Source of the DNA: Rhizophagus sp. LPA8_4_AMF
Taxonomy: Eukaryota > Glomeromycota > Glomeromycetes > Glomerales > Glomeraceae
Direction of reading: 5' to 3'
Assembly: GCA_021464525.1 (NCBI GenBank)
Contig: JADRCO010000276.1
Coordinates: 1 to 39,552, forward strand
DNA length: 39,552 bases
The position numbers and the translations under genes were made by a program. The notes below the pieces were generated by a model, which worked only from the letters and a program-made list of their open reading frames with translations, did not search any database and was not told the DNA's origin. Shown in pieces: positions 10,340 through 21,239 of the stretch; position 1 is the stretch's first letter, and each line of letters begins with the position of its first letter.

Positions 10340-11070
10340 TCTAATGTGGTTTAGTTCGAGTTTAAAGGTCTATTTATTCAACTACGTGGAAATTATTGTT
10401 TACGTGGGCACGGCTGTTAGATCGATTTTATATGGGGAATTTTTGCACTGGGGAAATGCCATAAAATTAATTCTTGGCGTATAATCATTTTCGGCGCAAT
10501 ACCTAAAATATGCAGGAACGAAACCAATTTTGCTTATCATGCATATACGACAAAAAAAAATTTACAGAATGTATATTTACATAGTGTTGCAGCTGCATTG
10601 AACTAAACCCATAATATACTTTTAAATGAAAAAAATGGTATTGACAATGACAATATATTAGTTTATTACATAATATAATATACAATTCAAATCAATTCAT
10701 TCGAAACATAATCATGAATATGGAATTTAAACCGATCTTTTTGAAAATATATTACTTTACTAGGATTTGTCAGGAATAAAGTTTTCCCAATAAAGTCATG
10801 AACGTCCTGTATAAAAAATTTACGTTCTAAAAAGAGAATAAATAAAGTAAAAAATTATACATACGTGTGAAATATATATTTTTCTGTATTACAACATAAA
10901 ACATTGGAAATTATCTAAATTTCTTTATAAATCTCATCTTTATTCTATTGTCTAATAAGAATTGTTCTCTTATGTGGGACAGTAAATTGTATATCTTACT
11001 TCTTTTCAATTGAATTTATTTATTACCCTCGCTTTTTTTTTTTTTAACAAACAAAAAAAAAATCTTTAAT
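10340..11070 (+). promoter_or_regulatory. Upstream region of gene B
   Basis: Paralogous to the region before gene A, with several insertions and deletions. Conserved blocks shared with 4280-4873 are the best candidates for promoter elements. A poly(T) tract at about 11032-11045 precedes the ATG at 11071, as in gene A. No other gene is seen. Confidence 0.45.
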
Positions 11071-14000
11071 ATGCATAATAATTTAAGAGACAAGCTTGAG
11101 GGTAAAGTTGGAGGTAATTAATCTCTCTAACTAATTGAGTAACAATCACGTAACATTAACATGAATTAAATAAAATTATTTTAATAGAACGATATAAAAT
11201 TATAAGAAATTTCCGATACGGTAAAGACCTTAACGTATATAAAGCCTATGAAGTGAATAATGATAAACCAAGAGTTCCTTATGTGATAAAATCTTATAAA
11301 ACAAAAGAAGCATTTGAAATAGAGTCACAGGCGCTAATAATATTAAAGGATGCACAGGTAAATTATTTTTTTTGTATGTGTGAATTGCATTTGAAAAAAA
11401 AAAAAATTTAATATGAATTTATTTTTTGTTCAAATATATAGAATATTATGCAAATGATAGACGTTTACCCACAACAATCAATTATTGTTTGTGAATGTGC
11501 CTTGTATGACCTGGAAACATTTTTAAGTCATCAAGATTATAGTCAGCGACATAGAGAGGAAGGTGATATAATAGAGGTAAATTTTTATATAATAATTTCG
11601 TTAACTTTTTTTTTATAAAATAAAATTCTGAATATATATATATATTACTAGGATATTGTTTCAGGTCTCATGGAACTTCAAAAGCATAATATAGGTAAAT
11701 TTTCTGAATAAATATCATCGTCTATCAGTTTATCTGTCCGCAGCGATTTTTAATTGACGACATGCTTGGCTTATTTTAATACAGTGCATACTGAATTAGC
11801 ACCGAAAAATATAATGTACTTTCAAGAAAAAGATGGTTACACTGAAAGGTGGAAGTTAATTGATTTTGACTCTGCATGTATTGCTGACAAAGATGTTGTA
11901 AAAATTGTAACGAATTATTCAGCTCCTGAAATTATAAGAGCGCGCGAGAATGGAACAGAAATTAAAGCAAATTTTGCGATGGACATGTTTTCTTTTGGAC
12001 TCGTTTTATATTTTCTTGAAACAGGTAGTTTTTTTTAATACGCATTAAATTCCAATTAAAAATAAAATTTTATTAAGAATTGTCATTCTTTATTATAATA
12101 ATTAAATAATCTAATTAATTAGGTCAACATTTTTGGGATGGAGAGAGTCAAGTAGCAAAAGAAGAAATGGCATCAACAAGACACTTGTTGATTGATGTTC
12201 ATGATCCTTCTGCTTGTTTTATTATAAAAGAATTACTTAGCAAAACTATAATAAACCGAATGACACTGCAAACATTTATGGTAATCGTACAATTCAACAA
12301 TTTTTAATCTCGATATTTAATAGTTCATATTCTAATTATTATTATTTTAATAGCAATCATCATATTACACCGGAGAACCAGGTAAGCAAAGTAAAATAAA
12401 GAATAAATTAAATATTTGGTTATCATATATTAAGATAATTTGTCGATACGTATAGAAAAAAAAATGTACAGAACAAGTAGTCTAACGATATTAGGTGATC
12501 CGATCTTGGAAGGTGAATATACAAGAATGTGTAATTTCACTTTCATTTTTTTGATATTAATTGAATTTACATTTAGAACCAATGAATATTGCTAATAATG
12601 AATATAATTCTGATTATATACGTGGAATGAATGACGTAGAATTTCGATTATATCAACAGGTAGAGAACTGGAATATTTAATTTTCTTAAATTATTACTTC
12701 AAGATATTTCTTTCAAGTTAATTGTGAAAAAAAAAAATTCCTTTTAGGAAACATTTAAAATTTTTCTTGAAAAATATCATAACGAAATGAAAAAAAGCCT
12801 AGAAATTATGAGCAGTAAAATTGATAATTGTACAAAAGCTGTAGAAGGTTTAGCTACGAAAATTCCACAATGGGTAAGTAATTTTTAAATTTCAAATTCA
12901 TTTATTAATTAATTGAAATTAGTTCTTTTTTTTTTTTAAAAAAAAAACATTACTTTTTATTGAAAAAAAAACAGTTGGTCAAGGTTAAACATGAAAAGGT
13001 TCCAAAAGTGTTTGTTATGGTCCCTGATAAAAAAGATTGGAAAAAACCAACGTATGTAAAAATATTTATTTATTTTTTTTTTTTAAAAAAAAAATATTCT
13101 TTTATAACCATTATTTTATTTTTTACATTGCATTTATTCATTATAGAGCATGGATGTTATCAAAACCCTTTCGTCTTTTATTTGTTTGCGAGCACAAAGG
13201 ACAGTGGCACATTCCGGAACAAACGGGCTACAAAGTTCTTCAAGTTCCTCAGTTTATTAAAAAATATGGACCTTGGATAAATCTCTGGTAAACTATAAAA
13301 AAAAAATTTATTCTCATAATATTATACTATTTTTACCCATTTAATAACCGATATTTTATAAATTTTGACAATAGTTTAACAGCATTATCTGGCGTTATGA
13401 GTGTTATGTCACCAAGCATGTTTAGCGTATTTCCAAACGGTATCGCTAATATTCTATCAGCAGTATTCAATACGACAGATAATAGCTTTATGCAACATAT
13501 CCAAGAAATCATTGATACAATTGACATTGGTGGAAAAACTATAAACGATGAACTTCCTAAATTTAATCCTTTGAGCAAGGAGCGTGACATTCCTTATCAA
13601 ATGATAAATGAAACAGGGCTTCGTGAACTCAAAAGTATGTAAAATTTTTATTTTTTTTATCACCTTTTTTTCATCTAGATTAAAAATTTTTTATTTTAGG
13701 ATTTCTTGATACAAATGAAAGTGCAAATCAATTTGGTGGATTAGTACAATGCGTCGAAGAAGACACTGGAGAAATATTATGGCTTTGTGATAAACATAGG
13801 GATGGATATTGTGCTAGACAATCATCTCGGGAATATTCACCACGTAAAACATCAGATAATCAATATCCGAAAAATGTAATTATACCACCAAAAATTTCAA
13901 CACATACACATCCAGTTGAAACTACATATGCACCACCAAAAACTCCAATACATACACATGCAGCTGAAACTACATATGTACCGCCAAAATTTCCATTACC

Positions 14001-15790
14001 TACTCCTCCGGTTGAAGTATCATCAAATATTCCTTTACCTACTTCTCCTGGGTTTCCCCTTTCTCCGGTTGAAACTATATGCGTACCACCAGAATCAGAT
14101 GATTATGATAAAAAATCATATATTAATGACAGAAAATTACCCAAAAAATTAGATTATGTGTATAAAATACTTTGCGAAGTAATAGAGAACGCTGTTGCAT
14201 CTAAAAGAAAACACTTTAGAAACGATGATATTAGAGAAATTGCACAGAAAATGAATGAATATTCGGATAGCTTTACATCATTAATTTTAAATAATGACCA
14301 AAAAGGTAAACTTACAAAAATTTTAGAAAATCAGGAATATTTATATATTCATTTTTTAAGATTAATTGTACGTTATTGTATTGGTAAGTTGTTTATTTTT
14401 TCTTTTCCTTAAAAATGATTGAAATAATTACATTGGTTTGCTAATTCGATTTTTTCTTATTATTATTAGTAAAAGATGATTATTCAGTCGTTTCGTTTAG
14501 AAAACAAGTGTCATTTTTGTGTAGTGACTTAATAGATATTAATAGGTTAGTGTATAAATATATTTTTTATTATAACCTAAAAATCTGATGATTCTAATTT
14601 ATTTATTTTTTTTCGATGGATTTTACATGTAGAATAATTGGAGCCGGAAAATTATTCAATGAACATTTATCAAAATTAATAATTATTGGAAAGGATCTCC
14701 AAACTAAATTAGAACGGTTCGTTAATGATCCGGATCTTAACGTAAACGTTAATGATGATGATTTAAGTATAATTAGTGATAAAGATTTATCTAAATGGTA
14801 TCATATAGCAAATAAAGTGTGTAGAGTTTCTGAGGAAGAAATTGAAGGGTATTTTTATAAAACGACGAAACGTACTTTAAATAATAAGATTGTCGTGGGA
14901 AAATCGTTGAAACACCTAAATAACAATGATACTTTTTTATGCATCGAGAAAGAGATTTATCTTTACCATAAACATCAACTGAATAATAATGATTATATAA
15001 TTAAATTTCATGGTTATTCAGTTTACAATTGTAAACCAATGTTATTTTATGATCATGCGGAATATGGTGACCTCTTCACATATTTCCAATTAAATCATAA
15101 GTCATTGAATCTTCTGAAAGATTGTAAAGAAAAAATCAAATTAGCATGGGATATATCTCAAGGCGTAAAATATTTACATGATGTAAGAATTAAACATTAT
15201 ATCAAATTTTTCTTTTCAAACATTTACACGAAATTAATTATATATATCTTCTTTTTTCTTTACAGCAAAAAATTTTACATTTAGACCTTCGAAGTGAAAA
15301 TATTTTACTTGAACAAGATAAAGTAGGAAAAATATTAAAACCAAAAATTTCCAATTTTCTGTGGAGCAGAAACTTATGTGATAACAAAACTTTTGTGTAT
15401 CCAAAAATAACAATTTCACCTAAAGACAAAGTTTGGAAAAGATGGTATGATCCGGATAGGTTATTAAATAGAGTCAGTCTTGTTGCATCATCTGATGTAT
15501 ATAGTTTAGGATTATTATTTTGGGAAATCGCTTGGTGTGAAGCGGGAAAATTGCCATTTAAAGAAATTTCAATCAAAAATCTTCCTAATCATTTACAAAA
15601 AGGTAATCAAGAAACAATGCCAGAGTTACCAATAGAATATCAACGTTGGAAGGGTATCGTAAATCAAATGTGTCGGTTCAAATCAGAAGAACGTTATGAT
15701 ATTGGATGTGTAGAGATAATCATGGGAAATTTATATAAGGGAAGGTCAGAATCAATGTCTTCTCAATCATCTGATGCTACTTGCTGCTAA
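11071..15790 (+). CDS. Gene B: double kinase-like multidomain protein (17 exons, 1118 aa)
   Basis: Tandem paralogue of gene A with all 17 exons and intron phases conserved: 11071-11113, 11188-11357, 11442-11576, 11652-11694, 11785-12024, 12123-12280, 12354-12381, 12495-12512, 12577-12659, 12748-12873, 12975-13051, 13147-13287, 13375-13634, 13700-14383, 14470-14545, 14633-15182, 15266-15790. Thirteen of the exons before the last have exactly the same length as in A. Differences are three codons fewer in exon 9, 29 fewer in the Ser/Pro linker exon 14, nine fewer in exon 16, and two more in exon 17. The same catalytic changes are present: HTELAPKN with Glu for the HRD aspartate in the N-terminal domain, and HLDLRSEN with SNF in place of DFG in the C-terminal domain. 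The central FRLLFVCEH/KYGPW module is nearly identical. The open frame after substantial intron divergence argues that this copy is under selection. Role unknown, presumably as for A. Confidence 0.8.
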
Positions 15791-16129
15791 ACTCACAATA
15801 ATTACCTCAATTTACTATTCTAAAGATATTTATTGTATTGAACCCTAATTATTCGACATTTTTTTTCTTATTATTTACTATACTATAATTTATTTTCATA
15901 TAGTATGTAATTTATTTTTCTCAATAATGAAAAAGTTACCACCAGCGTTGCACCAAATTAGTCCGATTGGAGTCAGTTCAAACATTTTCAAATTGTAGTT
16001 TTGACTTAAGTCTTGTGATAAATCCGCCATTCGTTGAAAAAAAGTTTATTGTAGAACTCAATCTACTTCTTTTGACGATTCATATATCAGTGTCATCCGG
16101 GCAACTTTTGTTCCGCAAAATTCCTAGAC
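15791..16129. other. Intergenic DNA after gene B, possible repeat end
   Basis: No gene is supported. The stretch near 15935-15985 (CCACCAGCGTTGCACCAAAT, then CCGATTGGAGTC) has higher GC than its surroundings and could be the end of a dispersed element. This is only an impression without a genome-wide search. Confidence 0.25.
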
Positions 16130-16330
16130 CACTACTTTATGCAAGAAATCATCAAATGATGAGTTCAACAGGACTTCGTTGGCTCAAAAGCATGTAAATT
16201 ATTTATTTATTATCCTTATTTTATTTAATCTCCTAGTATGACGTGTTGAAGAAAAAAAAGTATTATACCTACGTGAAAAACGTAGGGATGGATATCGTGT
16301 TAGACATATTCAGAATGCTAGATTGACAGT
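16130..16330 (+). pseudogene. Exon 13/14 fragment of the gene A/B family
   Basis: ACAGGACTTCGT..CTCAAAAG.ATGTAA at about 16169-16197 matches the exon 13 end and donor of genes A and B. ATGACGTGTTGAAGAA..TACGTGAAAAACGTAGGGATGGATAT matches the start of exon 14, with the intron between still recognisable. Nothing else of the gene is attached, so this is a relic. Confidence 0.6.
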
Positions 16331-16689
16331 TTACTGGGACATAATATTATTTTTTAGCATTATTTGTCACACACAATAAACAAAATTAATTTTCTTATCA
16401 TTAAATTACGCATAAAAAAAAAAAAATTTAATAAAATAATAAAAATAAACATAATAGAATTTTATAATGATAAATCTTTGATCGATATTATAATTTTAAA
16501 TAAGTATACTTTATATTACTCTATATTTCACTACAAATCTCCACTAGGGTTGTAAGTTCTCATGGGTGTTCTGTTTGATAATAAATTCGGTTTATAAATA
16601 AAAACTATGTTCTCGACCCAATAATTTTGATGTTGTTTTCCCTCTTTTTTTTAAAAGAAAATAAAAAAAGAAAATTTTTTATATGTTTG
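16331..16689. other. AT-rich intergenic DNA
   Basis: Low-complexity A/T tracts. No gene, RNA or convincing repeat is seen. Confidence 0.4.
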
Positions 16690-18570
16690 GGTAATTTGTC
16701 TTTCTAATTAATTGGCAAGCTCATCAGCTAAATCAAATAGTTTGATGCTAATAAATAATCACATAACGTAACGTAAAAAGGTGTAAAATGATTTGTAATT
16801 ATCGATACGGTAAAGATCATAACGTCTATGAAATGAACAAACTAACTTTCATGTAATAATCATTTTGACGCGATATGTATTGCTGATAAAGATTGTGTAA
16901 AATGTGTAAAAATCATAACGTGATAAACAATACCTTTTTTTATTGGTTAAACTTCTGATAGCAAAATATTACACCTGAGAATCAGGTGAGTAGCTTGGAA
17001 TTAGTATATTTTTAGAACCACTGCTAGTAACAGGTAATATTATGATTATAAACGAAGCGTGAGTTTCGATTATATTTATGCTATTTCTTCTAATTGTGAA
17101 AAATCCTCTTAGGAAGTATTTTAAAACTTTTAGAAATAATGAGAAATATTTTTAGCCAGTATAGTAATTCAATTAATACATTTATTATAAATAAATAACA
17201 ATAATAATTGTTATTAGAAAACAACTTACCAATATAATAATTGATCTTTGATTATCTTTTGCTTATTATCTACCAACTTGGGCATAAATGATTAAGGCTG
17301 TTCACATATTCACGCAGTTTTCATAATATCATCATTTCTAAAGTGCTTTGCATCTACATCGCAAATAAAGTATTATACATACATCATCTAATATGACATT
17401 CATACATGATTCGCCTTCTGTTACCGAATGACACGAACAGGCCAGAGAAGCAGGAGAAGTAGGCAGGAAATTTTAGTAGTTTGTTTACTATTTATAATCT
17501 TTAAATTCAGAGGTTGAAGTTTTGAAATATCTGATGAATTACGGTTCAGTTAAATATATATAATTAAACGTATTAAACGTGTCATGAAATAATTTACCAG
17601 TAAATTATCCTGGATCTTAAATTGAGAATTTTATGGCCTGATTTATTTTATAAAATTCATATAATTGATAGAATTGAATAAATACAGTGTTAAAAAGATA
17701 TTGTAGTACACGAATTAAAAAAGCAACTTGCAACTTGCTACATACGTTGGTTTTTCTAATCTTTTTGATCAGGCCCGGAACCATAAAGATGATTTTTCTT
17801 TTAATATTTTTTCGATTGACTTTATATATAGCATAATTAAAGCCAAGGGCATTATTCAACAAACATTTGACAGGATTAATAGAGACTTTAAAATCACCGT
17901 GACATGATATACACAAGAATTCCGCAGTTGGATAGTTTCGTTAATAAACCAGATCTTAACGTAAATATGGATGATTCAGTCATAATAATTTATAGAGCTT
18001 TATCTAAATGATATCATATAACAAATCAAGCACGTAGAATTTCTCTTACAGAAAATTTATAAGATTGTCGCGAAAAAATAATAATAATTATACTTTTTTT
18101 TTGTACAGTATATTTATTCAAACCAATGTTTTATGATTATGCGAAATATGACATCATATTCCCTAAGCCATTGAATCTCCTGAAAGATTTTAGCATGTGA
18201 TATATCTCAGGATAAAATATTTGCATGATGTAAGAATTAAAACGCGGTAGAATCACATGTATTTTATAATATATATTTCCACTTTTTTACAGCAAAAAAT
18301 TTTTACGTTTAGATCTTCGAAGTACAATTATTTTGCTTATGTTATAATGTTATTGTGTTATCCCAAAAATAATTTAACCTAAAAGAAAAAGTTTGAAAAA
18401 GAAGATATAATATGTATAGTTTGGGAAATTTGCCATTTGATAATTTCAACTACAATCTTTACGGTCCAATAGACATCCTTAGTAAGCGAAATGTGTCACT
18501 TCAAATCAGGAAAACTGTATGATATTAGGAAGCGTAAGATAGATAATTATGGGAATATTATTTAAGGGAT
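16690..18570 (+). pseudogene. Copy C: decayed third member of the gene A/B family
   Basis: Ordered but broken pieces match the A/B genes: exon 2 at about 16798-16840 (CGATACGGTAAAGATCATAA), exon 5 at about 16862-16922 (ATTGCTGATAAAGATTG), exon 7 at about 16961-16987, exon 9 at about 17010-17080, exon 10 at about 17100-17150, exon 16 at about 17830-18230 and exon 17 at about 18293-18570. The exons between 10 and 16 are replaced by unrelated AT-rich sequence. Many stops, frameshifts and deletions occur, for example a TGA in the exon 16 region and loss of most of the activation segment. In exon 16 it keeps remnants of a nine-codon segment that is present in A but absent from B. No product is expected. 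Confidence 0.75.
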
Positions 18571-18840
18571 GATTATATTAGCAACTTAATCACAACAGTT
18601 ACTTCATTTTTATTCTTCCATAGACATTCGATAATATAATTAAATTTCACAGCCTTTTCTATTGTCATACAAATGTCAAGTGATATAAACATTTTAGATA
18701 TTTTAAAATGGTACGAATTGTTTATTGTTTATATAATTACGTAAACAATCAATTAATCGGACAAAATAAATATAAATAAATTCGATAATTAATAATTAAC
18801 TCTCAACTCTCAAATCCGTACTTTATTTCTTAATTACAAA

Positions 18841-19872
18841 ATGACAATTTTCTTTTTAAGAAAATTAATAATGGAGGATATGGAAAAGAATGTACAAGAA
18901 CATTCTAACAAATTCAATAAAGACACCTTATTTTATATGTTAACAACACTTGGACTTCTAATATACGTTGGAACAAACTTATACATTTCATATATCGCTG
19001 ATTATAAACTTTTCATTTGGCATCCAATTTTAATGGCCATTATGATATTAATATCAACTCAGGGTAAATGAAAACTTCTTTAAAATATAAGATTATTTTC
19101 TATGGTGAATTTTCGAATCTTTTTTATTTTGTTTCTTCGATTAGGTACAATCGTTCTTCAAAAAACTGTGAAAAAGCAAGAAAAGGCTCGAAGTCTTTTG
19201 TTTCATAAATTGATGCAAATATTTAGTTTGATTTGTCTCATTATTGGCTTTGTAATTGTTTATTACAATAAATCAATCAAAGGCAGTACTCATTGTAAGT
19301 CAGTGCAAAATTTTCTTATTTAATTATACAGTATACTAATACAAATCATTATTACTATTTTTTATATATATATATATTTTCTATAGATAAAACATACCAT
19401 GCAAAGATCGGGTTGATTACATTTATTTTATATATAATTCAATTAATAACAGGATTAACATTAATTTTTTTTCCATCATTATTTGGTGGAATATCAAAAT
19501 CAAAAAAATATTATAAATATCATAGACTTATCGGGTATATAAATTTATCTTTAATCTGGTTATCTGCCATAACTTCAACTCGATCAAATTGGATAACAAA
19601 ACATTTTAATCATCATTGGATTTGGTTTTTTTCAATTGGGCTAATTATTATTGGAGTTATTGGAAGAATCAATGTTAACAAAATTAAAATATGTAATATA
19701 AAATGGGATTTTTCGTCTTTCGCTAATCTTACTAAATATGTTCCAATATATGGTCAAAAAAATCAAACAGGTCAAACAAATAGGTAAGTTAACAAAGATT
19801 TTTACATCTTTTTACGTTACAATTTTCGATATTGAATAATGAATCTATTTTAGGGATGTTTTATTGGAATAA
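18841..19872 (+). CDS. Cytochrome b561-family membrane protein (4 exons, 262 aa)
   Basis: Exons 18841-19063, 19145-19294, 19387-19783 and 19854-19872 join in frame. Six hydrophobic segments are visible. Four histidines sit where the family binds two haems: H61 (FIWHP), H95 (LLFHKLMQ), H129 (YHAKIG) and H170 (KYHRLIGY). The H-K-x-x-Q and H-R-x-x-G contexts are typical. Members move electrons across membranes, often from ascorbate to ferric ion or monodehydroascorbate; the donor here is unknown. No DOMON or reductase domain is attached. The first ATG (18841) is used; an in-frame ATG at 18871 would give 252 aa and a more usual short cytosolic N-terminus. The last exon adds only six codons and is the least certain part. 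Confidence 0.85.
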
Positions 19873-20227
19873 ATCTTTAAAAAGAAATTGTTCTTTAAGC
19901 TGCGGAAAGTCTGTGGCATCATGTGATGCTAATAAGTTTAAAGTTTAAACGTGTTACGAATAAATAATAAACTGGTTATCCTTTTTTTTTATTCCGAAAA
20001 TTCTTTCAAATTTTCCCGGGAGATACCGGAAAATACTTTAAGCATCTTACATATAGAGGATAATAACAACCACAAAAATCATATGAAATTCGATATTCAT
20101 TCCCTAAAATTACAATGATCGATTATTTAAGTACTCTCAATTCAAATTTTATATTATTTCTTAAATTCTTTCCAAAAAGAACCAAAATAATTTTTTTTTT
20201 TTTTAAAAAAAAACAAAATTTGGTTCA
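19873..20227. other. Intergenic region before the MYND gene
   Basis: No gene is seen. T-rich and A-rich runs lie at about 20190-20212, just before the ATG at 20228, a pattern found upstream of several genes in this window. Confidence 0.4.
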
Positions 20228-21118
20228 ATGGGTTCAGGTTTCTCTCAATGTTTTCAATGTGTTCATCATTTAAGAAAACCATATCGACCTTCAATTATTA
20301 CTATTTCTCAGAATGCAACATCATTAGTTCCTGATTTCAATAGTCATGATGATAATATAAATTTATTTACTTCAATATTTATTTCACATCTTTTAGAAGA
20401 AGCTGAACGCAAATTAAATTCTCTCGATTATGATAAATCAATTAATCTTCTTTTAAGAGCATCTCAACTAGGTTCCGTGTATGCCTCTGTAAAATTAGGT
20501 TCAATTTATTCATCAATATTTTCAGATTATAATACTGCTTCAGTTTATTATTTTATAGCGTTAAAATTCACTTTAATGATTCCACATTCATCATGGGATA
20601 TTGATCTTATTCTTGAAACTGTTTGTGCTTTAACAAAACTATATATTAATCTATTAAGTGATACGAATAATTTAGATATTTTAAATCATGGTATTAAATT
20701 AATGATTGAAATAGATAAAAATTTACAAGATCCTTATATTATAAGAATTTTTTCTTATAATCAAAATCAAAAAAGAAGGGCTTCTCGTATTCATATAAAT
20801 TATTGTCTTGCAATAACTGCTAATTCAAGAGGTGATCTTTTAGAAGCATTAAAAAGTTTCGAAGAATGTGAATTAATTGGTCAATGTGGTATAGAGAGTG
20901 CTGATAAATTAATTAAAAAATCTTATTCTTATATGCAAAGATTAGATTCTACAAGACCAAAAGTGAGTCCAATTTGTGTTCAATGTAAATATGAAGCTAG
21001 AGATTTAATAGATATTTGGAATTTATTGATTTGTAAAAAGTGTAAAAATGTAGCTTGTTGTGGGAGGGAATGTTTAGATAAACATATAATTATATCTCAT
21101 CTCGGAAGACCATGTTAG
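20228..21118 (+). CDS. MYND-type zinc-finger protein with Sel1-like helices (296 aa)
   Basis: Single exon, ATG 20228 to TAG 21118. The C-terminus (250-296) has the metal ligands of a MYND finger in order: CVQC, CKKC, then C-x4-C and C-x3-C spacings, H and H, with a final Cys (HLGRPC). MYND fingers bind proline-rich partner peptides. Residues about 55-115 contain a Sel1/TPR-like repeat (A.LL..AS.LGS..A..LGS.Y). The N-terminus MGSGFS fits the N-myristoylation rule (Gly2, Ser6), with Cys8 and Cys11 nearby as possible palmitoylation sites, so membrane attachment is likely. Sel1-plus-MYND proteins are common in these fungi, and their exact roles are mostly unknown. It lies alone between convergent neighbours. 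Confidence 0.8.
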   Translation: MGSGFSQCFQCVHHLRKPYRPSIITISQNATSLVPDFNSHDDNINLFTSIFISHLLEEAERKLNSLDYDKSINLLLRASQLGSVYASVKLGSIYSSIFSDYNTASVYYFIALKFTLMIPHSSWDIDLILETVCALTKLYINLLSDTNNLDILNHGIKLMIEIDKNLQDPYIIRIFSYNQNQKRRASRIHINYCLAITANSRGDLLEALKSFEECELIGQCGIESADKLIKKSYSYMQRLDSTRPKVSPICVQCKYEARDLIDIWNLLICKKCKNVACCGRECLDKHIIISHLGRPC

Positions 21119-21239
21119 AATGAAAGAAAAAAAAACATTTAGTTTGAATTTATTTGTACATATTTAATTATACTATTCAAATTAATTAATGTATGATGTA
21201 AATTGATATGTATTATATGATAAATGCTTAAAGATATGT

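Noticed and set aside
13333-13663. Minus-strand frames over exon 13 of gene B
   Set aside because: Shadows of a conserved plus-strand exon; the equivalent frames are not kept in gene A.
5241-15790. Separate short genes for the N-terminal kinase-like, central and C-terminal parts of genes A and B
   Set aside because: All 17 exons join with exact phase in both copies, and no in-frame stop or new start context separates the parts. A single gene is the simpler model, though transcripts should confirm it.
17617-17916. Minus-strand 99-codon frame inside copy C
   Set aside because: It overlaps exon 16 remnants of the plus-strand pseudogene, and the peptide shows no domain.
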